DNA of 64,000 nt, taken from contig CM055109.1 in assembly GCA_029204225.1 (NCBI GenBank), positions 24,142,422 through 24,206,421 on the forward strand, given 5' to 3'. Made by a program: the position numbers and the translations under genes. The stretch's first letter is position 1, and each line of letters opens with the position of its first letter. Of this stretch, positions 34,681 through 47,270 are shown piece by piece. Source of the stretch: Diphasiastrum complanatum. Its lineage: Eukaryota > Streptophyta > Lycopodiopsida > Lycopodiales > Lycopodiaceae. The notes under the pieces are model-generated. The model made no database searches. It saw only the letters and a program-made list of their open reading frames with translations, and was not told the DNA's origin.

Positions 34681-34798
34681 ACTTTGTGCCTTGCTGCTTT
34701 TGCACCTTGACTGCTCTCCTTGTCCCAGCCTGATCTTGATACTTTTCCTTTTTTGCTCTTTAAGGTAGGCAAAGATTGACTACACTCTGCAATGCACC

Positions 34799-35180
34799 TC
34801 TCACTTAGCTTGAAGTATCTATCTTTGAATCAACCCAAATGTAACCATTGACCTTATGGAGAGCCAAGGGGTTGCACCAGTTTGATCCGCATACGAACTA
34901 CCTCTTCGCATTTGTTTGAAGCACCATGTCGATCATCGCGCAAAACTTGACTTTCACAATTTCATCACTGGTCAGTTGCCTTACAGTCAAAACAAGAAGT
35001 GTATATCTAGCTTGGCTTCAATTAGCTCTCTTTGAATCAGACACATGCACCCAGAGTTTGCACTAATCCGATTTCAATACGAATTGTTCCTTAGCATTCG
35101 TTCGAAGTACCAAGTCTCTCGTGCAAGACTCAACTTTCACACTTCCTTCGTTGATCAGCTGCTTTACATGTAACACCATT
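34799..35180 (+). repeat. Diverged tandem duplication, about 210 bp period
   Basis: Both copies begin ctttgaatca and share ttcgaagtacca/ttgaagcacca, actttcacac/actttcacaa and gatcagctgctttaca/ggtcagttgccttaca. No coding potential is apparent. Confidence 0.55.
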
Positions 35181-37224
35181 CAGCGTACTCATTATGTCTC
35201 CTCATCATTGCTGGTCCAGAGAAAGCCTATGACAAGCTTTTCTTTCCACAACAAAAGCTTGTCAACTTATTAGGTTCAAAGTTCGCCAGTCTCCTCGTGT
35301 GAGTATGGCTAGGTCACCTTGAATTTGCCCCCATTTTGATCAACTTTCATTCAAAATTTGCACCAAGACAGAGGTGTGTGATAGTTCCCCTCCACTTATA
35401 AAATCAACTGACCGGACTTAGAGTAGAGTTCTCAGACAAGAGCCTTTTCAACACTTTGCTTTCCATCTACTAGGATTATGGCTTGATCTAACTTGTTGCC
35501 AATCTTTGAAGAGGATCCTAGTCTTTCCTTTTTGAGGAAAAACCCAACTGATACTGGATATCACCCATGCTCAGTGAGTTTCAGTTCCGAAGGTAGCCAT
35601 CCCAAATGAAGACCAACTGCTCCATAAAAGATCTCCCCTGAAATTGCCCTTTCCAACTTTTGACTTTCTGCTTGTGTCTGGTGGACATTTGTTGCAAATG
35701 AAACTAACCCAAGTAACAGGCTAGCCATCCATCCTTTGCAAATATCGAGTCATTTCATTGCCATTCACGTGCGAGTACTTGAACTGTGAATCTGCCCCAT
35801 AGATTTTGTAGTCCTATTTGTTTGATGGTATCAGCCTTCAAAAGAAAGATTCCTTCTCGAGCCATCAGCTCCTTGTATCACAAGCAATCATGCAAACTAG
35901 GCCACGCACGAGTATTAAGACTCACCACAAATACATACAAGCAAGACACTCAGGCAGGATTACTAATAGGTAACAAAGACGAGGTCCCCCTTTATGATAG
36001 CCCTACCAAAGGACCTTTGCCTGGCCGCGCAGTAACGTCCCCACCAAATCTAGTCCTAAGGGATTCAGCACTTGTCTGTGCTTCTTTAATTGTCCCTACA
36101 ACAACATAGTGATTACTCTTGAGAGAGTTAAATTTGAGTGTGTTGTAATGATCATCACCCAGTTTTTGTATGTAGGTGACATTGCTCTTTACACAAACAT
36201 GCAAGAAAACTATGCAAAAGAGAGAAAACTATGAACGGAATCTTCTAGCACAAATTTCGAGAGAGAGCACCCTATGTTCATACATAGCAATGATCAAGAT
36301 TCATCTTAAATTTCTTTAAGTAGTTAAAGTCAACAAAACTACACATGTGAACCTAACTGTAAAATGATGGTTTATATTCTAAGTATTTCTTTAACATAAA
36401 GCACAAATTTAGGATTTATCATTTATTTTAGTAGTTAAAGTAAAAAACTACACATGTTAAAGTCAACAAAACTACACATGTTAAAGTCTACAAAACTACA
36501 CATGTGAACCATTAGTTACAACATGATGCTTTATATTATTGAAATTAATCAAGCATGAAAAGAAATGGAATTATTTCACAAAGGATTCAAATGTAAAAAT
36601 CTTTACTTACTACTAGAATGATGTGTTGTTGTCTATATCTTAAGAAAACTAAAGTAGTGCGCTGATGAATTCAAACTTTGACCTTAACAATATTTCTAAC
36701 ATAAGATATAATGAGCTGATGGTCAATTTGATGATGATGCCAAAATGTTGTCCCTATTTATATATGATTAACATTGTACCAAGAAGATTCTGAAGTTGCA
36801 TCTAATCCTTATTAACATTAGTATTCATGGAAAGTATAACAAAAGAAAAACATATATAAAGAAAGGTAATAATTTTAGTATTTGTTATATAGGTTTTTCT
36901 TATAGAGTCTCGATCATTCAAATTTTACCACTCCCAAGAAATGTTACTTTTACAAAAGCTTCAAATTTTCTTTTCTTTGAATGAGTATTTAAGCTTGCAT
37001 AGGTTATTCGATATTATAGTCACTTTATGGTCCCAAACGTGGCACAAACCTCTAAATCCTACCAGTGGTGAGGTACGACCTTTGTGGCTTAACGATAGAA
37101 AAACATGAACGAAGTCACTGGCTAGAAGAGAATGAAACAAAAATAATTCCTTAAAGAAGCCTAGAATAGACCTTGAGCCTATTCTTGATTTCTCCACGTC
37201 CACAACATTCCCAAATGCATGGAA
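35181..37224. other. No recognised gene
   Basis: Short ORFs only (up to 107 codons at 35786-36109, no domain). Around 36430-36505, acaaaactacacatgt is repeated three to four times. Confidence 0.4.
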
Positions 37225-37545
37225 TCAAGGATCAAATTCAATGAAATTGCTTCATTGGTTATAGTGGCTTTGATTTGACAAATAAGGTGGGACTCATGGA
37301 AATGCACGGTTGGGTATTGCTTTCTATCTAGAGAAGGTTCATGTCATGGAAATAAGCTTTGGTAGCAAAGGATTGCATTATTAGGCACTAAAGTTGAGTA
37401 TACAACAACAACACAAGCAACAAAAAAACATTATAATCTTCCAATGGAATTGTAGCATGACATGATAACTTTATTACATTGACAAAGAATATGAGATTCC
37501 ATGCACATGCTAATTACATTGAAGAAGATGAATCATGGAGAGATC
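37225..37545 (+). pseudogene. Decayed copia RNase H tail
   Basis: Across shifting frames the reading recalls the end of copia RNase H: T-K-V-E-Y-T-T-T-T-Q-A-T-K near 37395 and F-H-A-H-A-N-Y-I-E-E-D near 37505. The match is short and heavily mutated. Confidence 0.4.
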
Positions 37546-38214
37546 TAGTTAATGTCTTGCAAGATGATTGAAATGATAGTTGGACCTCTTCTCCAAATTC
37601 TTAAGTGCTAGAGAAATTTCCATCCAAACACCTAATTTAGTTTTTATTTTATATTATGTCTCTAGGATTAAACATTGCAAAGAAATCTAATTCCAAAAAA
37701 AGGAATGAGGCTACACTTGATAAAGTGCTCTTTGGCTCTGTAATATGCTTGGTTCAATAGAATCCCTAATGACATAGTTGATTTTTCTCATTTTTGTTTT
37801 GTGTACCAAAAGCTTGTTAAAAAAACATAGTATGAATTTAGAAGCAAATGGCAGCCCATGAGGATAAGGCTACATAGACCACCCCCCTTCCCAAGGGAAA
37901 AAAAAAAACCAAAAGGCTAGCTAAGAATTCAACCCATAAAAGGTCAATCAGTGTGGCCCATGGAGAGATTGTAGACTCACCATCCTTTATGCTTGTTAAA
38001 AAATATTCTAGTGGTCTTTGCACTTCTTTCAGCGGTCATTTATCTAGTGAAAGGGTCACTAGCGAATATTTTTACCAATATGTAGTTGTTCAGGGGGCCC
38101 ATATTCTAGCTATCCAATGCCAAGGCAAAACAGAGCATGACACAATATTTATACCTATACATAATGAGTACATATACACGGATTGAAACCAATATACTTT
38201 CCATATATACCAAA
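37546..38214. other. No recognised gene
   Basis: AT-rich, only ORFs under 80 codons. Confidence 0.4.
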
Positions 38215-38412
38215 CGAAAAACACAATGTGTAATTGGGATCCAATTGTACTCTAAGCTCCCATATCAAAGACAATGTTACTTCAGTGTAATTTTCAAAAG
38301 ATTGTGTTTGGGCCTCCAAGAATTGCTCACAACTCATAGTGATTATGTGTGTTCTACCCAAGGAAGATTATGCCATTTGCCACCTTCATCCGATCTACTC
38401 AAGCTTTGATAG

Positions 38413-38485
<73 letters not shown>

Positions 38486-38567
38486 TGCAATTGGGATCCA
38501 CTAGTACTTTGAGATTCCATATCAAAGACAATGTCATTAGTGTAACTTTCAAGAGATTGTGTTAAGT
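38215..38567 (+). repeat. Duplicated segment around a (TA)n microsatellite
   Basis: The ~90 bp stretch at 38219-38312 (caattgggatcca...catatcaaagacaatgt...gattgtgtt) recurs at 38482-38567. Between the copies lies an AT dinucleotide run (38416-38481) and a segment (38340-38412) whose reverse complement resembles 62600-62680. Confidence 0.7.
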
Positions 38568-40062
38568 AGTTAAAAAGTGAATTTTCAGTTCAATTAGACA
38601 ATTTAAGTAAAAAAAAGTTTATTTTTTCATAAATCGCTGCATGTGAATTTTGTTGTATGCCATATGTTTCAAAATCATTTCAATTAAAATTGATAACAGT
38701 GAATTTGAGAGTTTGATGATGATAATTGATTTTCACAATTTCAGTCCATATGTACGGATGAAATCCAAAAATCTCAATTAAGTAAATTTTCAAAAGAACC
38801 AAAATTGTTTTGAATATTTTTAAATCTGTCAATTATTGAGTAAAATAATTGGCTTAAAAAGTAAATGGTCTTACTAAGCTGTAATCAGTCAATTTACAAA
38901 GTAATTGTTATTTTCACTTTCAATTGAAGATTTTGAGATATGTCGACTAAATTAAATAACTTATTGTTTTAGGTGTTCAATAATGGCTGAAGATAATGCA
39001 AGTCTAGAAGGAACAATTTCCATGCCAACTTATCTCTAAATTTGTCAACACTTCTTGAGTGTGGCACTTAATGAAATAAACAATTGAAACACTTTGTTGG
39101 ACCAACAAATGGAAGTTCTGCTAAATCAAATCAAGACTTTAATCTCATTGAATTTGAATTTTCAGCCAGAACCATATTCAATAGAGAAAAAATAGAAGAA
39201 GCTTGAGGAGGTAGATGATTGGCCGACCAAATAGAACAATTACTTCAATCTGCACAAAATTTCTATAAAAAAAACAAAAAACAAATTGAGAGTGTTGTTC
39301 TATTTTGTGTGGTAAGGCTTCATCTTGGTGGTGGTGTGATATGCAACCACAGCCTGCTAGTGGGAAGAATTTATGAAAATTTTCATAAAATCATTTATGG
39401 TTGTAGACAATTCAAATTACTATGAGAAGTTTACTAATTGCAAAATGGGGACAAATATTTTGGACTTTTATTTTCAAGATTAATGGATTTATGGAATAAA
39501 AATTCATCATTCAATTGTAAATTGGCTCTCTAGCAGTTCATCCTAGGTTTGTTAGTAGATTATCAGAATGAATGCAGGAGAAATGTGCTTCAGCCTTTCG
39601 ATGATATTGTATGAATTGTAAAAGCCTATGTTTTTACAATGGTGGCATCCAAGAAGCAATTTCAAGCTAATCCATCAACATCTAGACCAAAGAAAAAAAA
39701 ATGCGAGTTCGTGAGAAAACTCAGATCAAATACTTTGATGAGCTTGATCAAATGGCATCAAAAAGTAAGCAAAAGAAACAGATGTTGGGGCTTCGCGGGA
39801 CATCATACCATGTACATAACAGATAAATTTTGAGTATTGAATAAGTGAAGCTCTATGAAGGTTTTTAAAAATAATATATAAAGAATTCTTAAAAAAAGCA
39901 AGGGGAGTGGAACAACCAAATTATTTTCTATAGTATCTTAGCAACTATTTTTTAAGCTATGGCAACTATAGAACAACAATTGGCTTGAATATTTCTATTT
40001 CCTTATGAAACCATTCAAGAATACATTAGAAGAATTGTCAACATGATGACGAATTATGATCA
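38568..40062. other. No recognised gene
   Basis: AT-rich with scattered short ORFs. The plus-strand ORF at 39219-39425 starts with a Q-rich helix-like stretch but has no recognisable homologue. Confidence 0.4.
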
Positions 40063-40531
40063 TGTTATGGACCATAATGGTACACCCTTAAGTGATGGCC
40101 TCCCAAGGGGAAAGACACATGTCTAATGTTATTGACATATTTGGGTGACACATGTCACCATCCTAGGTGGTCACGTGACTTGCGGGACCATGCTTGATGG
40201 AGTTCACTTGCGTTATTCCTATATATAAGTGGGGATTCTCAATTGCCATTCACTCAGTCTACTCTGGAGTTGGTGGATGGAGAGCATGTGTAATAGCTAG
40301 GATGTATCTCCATGCTAAGAGATGTATGTTAGGGAGAGCCAAGATTGATGATTGGTGGTAAGGGACATCAATTATCACCAGATTCTTGACCAGGCATGAT
40401 TGTGTCGGTAAATCCAGTGCATGGGAGTGGGTCGGCAGTGGCCCGATGGATGGGCGGTTACAGTGCATCATCACTTATAAGGGGTGTGTGTCAATCTTCA
40501 AAGCTATCAAAGATCTAGGGGAGTTGTAACA
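40063..40531 (+). repeat. LTR with TG...CA ends and adjacent primer site
   Basis: The segment begins TGTTATGG and ends TTGTAACA, so the ends form an inverted TGTTA/TAACA pair. A TATA box (atatataag, 40221-40229) lies 310 bp before the end. Directly after it, gttagtattagagcc resembles the tRNA-iMet primer site (two mismatches in tagtattagagc, 40534-40545). This is a 5' LTR without recognisable coding sequence behind it. Confidence 0.55.
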
Positions 40532-40722
40532 GTTAGTATTAGAGCCGTCAATTCCAATGCATGATTGTGTCGGTAAATCCAGTGCATGGGAGTGGGTCGG
40601 CAGTGACCCTATGGATGGGCGGTTACAGTGCATCATCACTTGTAAGGGGTGCGTGTCAATCTTCAAAGCTATCAAAGATCTAGGGGAGTTGTAACAGTTA
40701 GTATTAGAGTCGTCGATTCCTT
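40394..40722 (+). repeat. 165 bp tandem duplication of LTR end plus primer site
   Basis: Copy 1 (40394-40558) and copy 2 (40559-40722) differ at only a few bases. The duplicated unit covers the last ~140 bp of the LTR, the primer-site remnant and about 15 bp beyond. Confidence 0.85.
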
Positions 40723-42765
40723 TTGTAACACGTCTCTTTTGCATGTTCTTTCAGTTTTGTAATGTGGTTGAAAACTGGTTAACCATTAATTTTCATTTCA
40801 AGCTGATTTTTGGAAGAAAAAAAAATTGAGTTGATTGCCGAAAAAACAAAAATAGTTTGTGGAGTAAACTTGTTTCTTTAGCTAGTAATGAATTTTTCCT
40901 TTAAACCTTTAAACTTTAATAGTTGTAAAGTTATTTGGTTTCTAGAAAAGAGTGTAGAATTTAGAACAGTTTGTTTTAAAGAGATGGTAACTAAGAACTT
41001 TAACTTAGGGTTAAAAAAATTTGTTTAGCCCCCTCTCTAAGTTTAGGCAATCTCTTTTCATTTGGATTTTATTCAAAAAAAAAAGTGCATTGGGCACGGG
41101 CCAACAGCGCCTACGAGGGAGCATGAGCCCACAGTCGCGCTGGTGTAGGCTTAGTAGTACCGGGAGGATGGGGGATTATTACCTCACCCATATTATTGCC
41201 TCTACTATTGTAGCCGCGCTGCACCAAGCAGTGGTAGTACCAATTCTAAAGAAGAGTAAAAAGGGGGAGAAGGGGGAGGGATGTACTCTCCCCCACCAAT
41301 TAATGTGCCTCTTGAAAAATTGATGGTAGTGGGAGAGCACGCCTACATGGACTCTCCCCATGCCATGTCTTCTTCCAAATCTTTTATTGAGCTTAAGTTA
41401 TTTTTCTAAGCTTAAGTTTCTAGGTGTTGGCCATTTACAGTACATGCCCAACACACGGGACAATAATACGAAGGGCTCGTACAGCCTCCATTTTATTAGG
41501 CCATGTACTTAAATAAAAGTTAGACACCAATGGTGCAATTGTACTAAGCAAAGCACAAACTATTGTAAATATGTCTCAAAGCATAAATAGAATAAACAGT
41601 TAATTTTTTGTTAAAGTTCCTTGAAGCACAATAGGAAATTTTTGCGGCTTGGCTCAATATTTATTCCTTAAAAGCATTGTAAAGTCAGTTGTTTGCCAAA
41701 TTAAAAAAAGCAATTTAACTTAGACTATTAAGTTTAGAAATGAGCCAATAAGAAAGTGCCACCTCAACTAATTTGGACCCAACTATAAATGAGCCAAATC
41801 CTTTGTATTTTATGTTCTCAAAATTCATTTGTGTAATCAAAAATTTGAGTTACCTCCTTTTTTGTGTTGATGTGAATGCTTTAAGAGAGAAAGAGAGAGA
41901 GTTGTGAGGCGAGTGTTTCTACTTCATGTTTTGATGCTTGCTTCTCTACTATATATGCTTGACGCCTAGATTATTAGACATGCTTAGTATCTCCTCTTAC
42001 CATAGATTTGCTATGCATGTTTCTAGTGCCAAGCTACGGATTTGCACTTAGGAAGAACGACTTCTAAGCTCCTTCGTAACTTGTCTCTCTTTCCTTCCTT
42101 CACTCATGGCTACAACATTAGATCCATGTCAAGGGAGTTAAGCAACCATAGATAGGATTTCCTTTTGGTTCAAGCCTTGGAACCCAAAGAGGCCAAGAGC
42201 ACTGAAGGGTACAATGACCACAAACAGCCATGATGCAATAGGAATAGATTTAGTTTAGCTTCCCTTGAGTTTTCTAGGATTCTTTGGTAGTTTTGTTGGA
42301 AATTAAGCTCACAGTTTCTCCTTGGTATTTCTATTTCAAGATTCTTCCTGCACATTTCTAATAATTGAATTAACCATAGATCTAGAATCAGATACAACCT
42401 ATTTAGGTTTTATGTTTGCTCATCTGATACCTGCAAGAATCACAGTTTTTTGTTTTTCTATTCTACATATTTAGTCATGTTTCTCAACACATACTACAAC
42501 ACCTACAGAACTTCTCTCATTCTGTGTGCAGAACAACACCTGGTAAAATACACGAGTTTCTGTGCAGCAGTCCGACGACACCTACAACTTTTACACAGAA
42601 CTGAACTAGCCGAACTACTCAAAGGGCGACTACTGCAACCTTCTGGCTAATTTTCATTTCTGGATTAAAGGGTAACCATTCCTGATCTTTTCTACATTCG
42701 AATGTCAAAGTATTTGAAGAACATTAAAGACATCTGAGTTACGCAGAGGGAGGCTTTGATACTAT
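40723..42765. other. No recognised gene
   Basis: Mostly AT-rich. A GC-richer patch at 41090-41360 has short inverted segments (ctctcccccacca against tagtgggagag) and may be a decayed transposon. A weak lead-in to the copia element starts near 42700. Confidence 0.4.
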
Positions 42766-44690
42766 CAGAAATCCACAAGAAGAGGACAAGGCGCTAATGG
42801 TACAAGACCAACCAAGTAGAGATGCATGTCGATGGTATCTTGATTCAGGTGCTTCACAACACATGACACCATGTAAGAACCTATTTTCTACTCTCAAATA
42901 GATTCAAAGTACATTTTCTTCGGCGACTCAAGTTCACACAAGGTTGAAGGCCAGGGCTCCATTCGACTCTAGTTCCCTAACGGCATCACTAGACAGCTAG
43001 ATGGTGTACTTTACATAACCAAGTTAACAAAGAACTTATTATCTATTAGCAAGATCACTGATCAAGGTTATAGAGGTTTGTTTACTGCTAGTCGATGTAC
43101 TATTTTTTATGGGAATTCTAACGAAATCCTCTTTGCACACAAAGAAAATTTGTATATCTTGAGTCATGATTTTGCACTTACTGTGAGTAATTCTGATGAT
43201 GATCATGTTTGGCATCAAAGACTAGGTCACTTAAACATGAGTTCAATCTTGTACATGCATCAAAACAAAATGGTCAAGGATATGAATATCAATGCTGTTA
43301 CTATAGCTAATCAGACTGTTTGTGAAAATTGTCTACTAGGAAAACAACCTAGAACTAAATTTCCAAGAGGACAAGCCAGGTGAGCGAAGTCCATTCTGTC
43401 ACTGATGCACAGTGACTAATGTGGTCCCATGAGCGTACCCTCTTTGGGTCAAGCGTGCACCATCAGTTCACAGCCAGCTACACTCCACAGCAAAATGGCG
43501 TAGCTAAACAAAAGAACCGAACATTATTAGAAGTTGCACGATCCATGATTGTCAACGCTCAATCACCCCAGAACTTTTGGGCTGAAGCAATTTCTATAGC
43601 CTACTATCTGCAAAATTATTCCAATACGAAGGCAGTGGACTCCAAGACACCATTTGAAGCCTACTACGACTACAAACCAAGTCTGAAACACTTACATATA
43701 TTCAGATGTCTCTGCTATGCTCAAATTTCATCTGATCTGAGAAAGAAGTTAGACCCATTAAGTTGTAAGTATATCTTTATCAGCTATTCAACATCACACA
43801 AGGCTTATCGCATTTATGATGTTGAGACAAGTCAGATCTCAGTCAGCCGCGATGTTGTCTTCCTTGAAGACAAATTTTATGATTTTAAGCAAAAGCAACC
43901 AATGTAGGAGTCTGTCACAGCAGCTCTATTCTCCATCAATAGGCATCGACCTACGAATGTTCAAATGCAGGAGTTTGTCCCAACAATTCCATTCACCATC
44001 GATGGGCCTAGACCCACGATTGTTCAACCACAAGTTGAAGCTATTCCAGTCATTCACCCAGGAGAAACATCCACTCAAGCACCTGCAGCTCGAAGGTCTG
44101 CAAGACAATGACAACAACCTGATCGTTTTGTCTCTCAGATGTTCATCAGTCATGATGAACCTACCACTATTGCAGAAGCATTGTCAATGTCTAATGTAGA
44201 GGAATGGAAAGCTGCCATGGATGCTGAGTATCATTCCTTGATGAAGAACAAGACCTGGAGTCTTGTCAATCCCCCTGCAGGCATAAAACCTATTGACTCT
44301 AAATGGATCTTCAAGCTAAAGCTTAAGCCAGATGGATCAATATCCAAATGGAAAGCCCGATTAGTGATTAAAGGATTTGAGCAAGTTTATGGAATAGATT
44401 ACATTGACACCTTTACTCCAGTGGTAAAGCATCAATCTATTCGCACCTTGCTGGTTGTACCTGCTGTAGAAGATCTGGACATTCACCAGATGGATATCCA
44501 GATAGTTCCTTCACGGATATATACAAGAAGACATATTCATTTATCAACCAGAAGGTTACATCCTTCAAGGCAAAGAGCATATAGTATGTAAATTGCATAA
44601 GACATTATATGGCCTCAAGCAAGCTCCTAGGGCCTGGTATGATAGAGTAAATCACTTCTTGTTGCAACATTTCCTGCATATCTTGCAAGA
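42766..44690 (+). pseudogene. Copia pol with integrase core deleted
   Basis: Order: protease W-Y-L-D-S-G-A-S-Q-H-M-T at 42832; GAG_pre-integrase (V-W-H-Q-R-L-G-H-L and a C-E-N-C pair) in ORF 43078-43383; then only a stub of the integrase core, which jumps at about 43420 to Y-T-P-Q-Q-N-G-V-A and the integrase C-terminal half (43419-43907). RT follows at 44139-44591 (W-K-A-A-M-D-A-E-Y, W-I-F-K-L-K, K-A-R-L-V-I-K-G-F) and ends after Y-G-L-K-Q-A-P-R-A-W-Y. Two integrase Asp residues, the RT YVDD box and RNase H are all missing. The codon at the first RT catalytic block also reads Q-M-D-I-Q-I-V in place of the usual Q-M-D-V-x-x-A-F. Confidence 0.85.
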
Positions 44691-44781
44691 AGTCAGCTAT
44701 AGCTTGCACCTTGAGACCCTTTGAGTCCAATGGAGATAGGGGAATGAGGCTGAAAGCCATACAAGAGCATAAAAGGACTAA

Positions 44782-45747
44782 ATCCAATGGCAAAAAATTT
44801 CATACTATCGATGGGCAGATTCTATTTTTATTGTTCACATGTTTGTGTGGATCTCTACAAAATCAGAATGTTATAAGTTTGTGGGTGTTTAGTGTTTTAC
44901 AAGCTATATTTGGTATCAAGTGCAATCCATTGAAAAGATTGAAACATATTTGCCTAGTCTTAAGCTTAGAGCTGAGAAGACTAAAGTATTTGTTTTGTGG
45001 AATTCATTTCTAGCACCTACACCATTGTGTTATGAGCCTCAGCGGGCTACTATCATTTTCAATAAATCTATGGAAATGATTGCAGCAGATTTGATAGATT
45101 CTAAATGTTGGACTGAGAAGTCTGAAGTGAAAACCATTACCCTTTTAAGGAAATCTCTTCTCTCATGTACAATAGACGATTATGAGAATCAACAAGATTT
45201 TGACATGATATTTCAAACGTCTTTAGAAACATGTTCAGAACTTCAAGTTGATTTAGTGTGATATTACATTGTCTTCACGAATGTGTTATATTTTGAAGAA
45301 GACGTTGCTAGTTCATTTATTACTTATGACAACCCACTATATCAGTTTGAGGAGGAGGAAGTACAAGCTATCCTAAGTTTTCACAAATTTTTAGCTCTAT
45401 GTACTGAATATGATGAGTCATTATGTTTCAGTTGTTTGGAAGATTGCACAGGACCTTTGTTGAAATGTTGGCGAGTTCCATTGAATGAGCATTATTATCC
45501 ATTGGTACCATTTGATCCAAATTGTCAACAACTCCCTACTTCGACAATGGAAAGTACAAAAATCTATGAGGCCTATGAAGAACAAGTATTGAACCAGTGG
45601 AGGGCACCACTGAAATGTTTTGCCAATATCTTGCTACAGCAAATTGTTTTTACATTCATCTATGTAGGGTCAGCAGCATGGCTGGTAGATTACACTATTT
45701 TATTATTGAAAGGCTCTAGCCAAATTATCTCTAAAGCGAAAAGATAA
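44782..45747 (+). pseudogene. Unrecognised long open segment with two in-frame stops
   Basis: One frame is open at 44782-44889, 44893-45258 and 45262-45747, separated only by a TAG (44890) and a TGA (45259). That is about 320 codons. The composition is protein-like, rich in Glu, Leu, Cys and aromatic residues, with an acidic stretch Y-Q-F-E-E-E-E-V near 45340, a cysteine cluster C-F-S-C-L-E-D-C near 45425 and a hydrophobic C-terminus (F-T-F-I-Y-V-G-S-A-A-W-L). I recognise no family. It begins just after the copia RT remnant. A further short open piece follows at 46109-46309 after a typical splice-acceptor-like ttggttttcag. It could be a decayed host gene or a captured gene fragment. Confidence 0.35.
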
Positions 45748-46859
45748 ACATGCTGCATTTTCGATTTTCTCAACCCCCATGAGACAGAGGCAGATTATCT
45801 TTTTTTTTAATTGTTTTCAATTCTCTATTTTACACATTTTTTGTTGACCTTTTCTTTTAGAAGTTTTTAATCTTTTTTATTTCCTTGTTTTCAATTCTCT
45901 ATTTTTCCATTTCTTGTTGAGTATTTCTTTTAGAAAGTTCTTACTTTTAATTGTATTGTTTTTTTCTAATTTGTTTTGTAATTGTCGTTGTAGTATTGTT
46001 ATGTTTTGATAGTGCAAGTTGAAAACTATGAAAGCTTCTTCATGTCAACAATACTTTGGTTTCCGTAAGCAAATGTGTATCTATGCTTTTCCAAAATAAA
46101 CTTCTGTTATGTATATGTTTTGGTTTTCAGCCATATCAGAAGGACATAACAAAAGGGAAGCTGCCTATACAACGTGTGGTGACATCTCGAATTGTTTAAT
46201 CCATCAGATTGCTCAACTTACAAAAATTGATTTCTGCTATGACATGACTTCAAGGCTGAAAGGTGCCCTGCACAATGTTATACTATGGAGGTCTATGGTA
46301 CTTCTATAATTACAAAAAGAAGTTGGTGGATATCTAAAGTTAAATTTCTGCCTAGTGATGTTGCTGTGTGCTCAAGTTAAGATGTGTCGTAAAATGGTGG
46401 GCGCGTGAGCGGCAGCGGAAGCTCAAGGTTTTGAGCATAGCATGTAGGAACAGAAACGCAACAGTTAGCAATAGAAATATTCAAGTAGAAGAATTCATAC
46501 AGATTGCGCAAATGAACGACGCAGTAGTGAGACAAAAATTGCACTCTGATTAATATCAACAATGAGTACAATAGCTTGAAGTAATAACTTCAGCTTGCTA
46601 AGCGTGATAACGCTGGCTACAGAAAACTTTGATTCAAAGAGAAATTCAATTAACACTTAACATAACTTGATTAAGCTAATATATAAATTTACAAGTGTCG
46701 AGAGAAAAATATCTTACGTCTTAACTGCCATTCACTCCACTTTTGCATCTGTACAGAATTGGTAACCACCCTTAGGATATTTGTTTCTCCAGCTATTTTA
46801 GGGTTGATGATAAGTTGGCGACGTCGGTCTGCCAATATAGCAAAAACGTGAAAAACCCG
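45748..46859. other. No clear gene; short exon-like piece at 46109-46309
   Basis: A T-rich intron-like tract (45800-46130) leads to the 66-codon ORF at 46109-46309, which ends at a TAA and shows no known domain. Confidence 0.35.
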
Positions 46860-47270
46860 AAGGTGCCTTTTAGACTGAAGGTATGCAACTCCTAAAGGTG
46901 CCCTTAGACTTAAGGTGTGTAAATCTTGAAGGCAAAAAAGCCGAAAAGTGCCTTAGACTAAAGGCAGCAAAGAAGGCAAAGGTGCCTTAGACTAAAGACA
47001 GCGAGAAGCGGAATGTGCCTTAGTTTAAAGACAGCAAAAAAGGCGAAAAAGCCAAAAAATGCCTTAGACTAAAGGCAACAAAAAAGTTGAAGGTGTTTTA
47101 AAGCGGTTTCTAAGGCATTTGGGCCACTTTGTCGCATTTTTCGCGGACAGGCGAAAAAGGCCAGAAATGATTTCTAAGTCATTCTAGCCAGTGTGTCACA
47201 TTTTTCGTGAAGGCACAAAAAAAATGAAGGTGCCTAAAAAATGGCTAAGGCAAAAAAATCTAAAAGTGTT
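46860..47270 (-). repeat. Tandem repeat array interrupting copia RNase H
   Basis: Units of about 40-45 bp with the core gtgccttagactaaaggca followed by aaaaaggcgaa-like sequence; about seven recognisable cores. The adjacent copia RNase H breaks off at G-P-F-S-W-N, and the array starts there. Confidence 0.65.

Noticed and set aside
38416-38481. Long AT dinucleotide run as a replication origin or cruciform site
   Set aside because: Plain microsatellite; nothing else supports a function.
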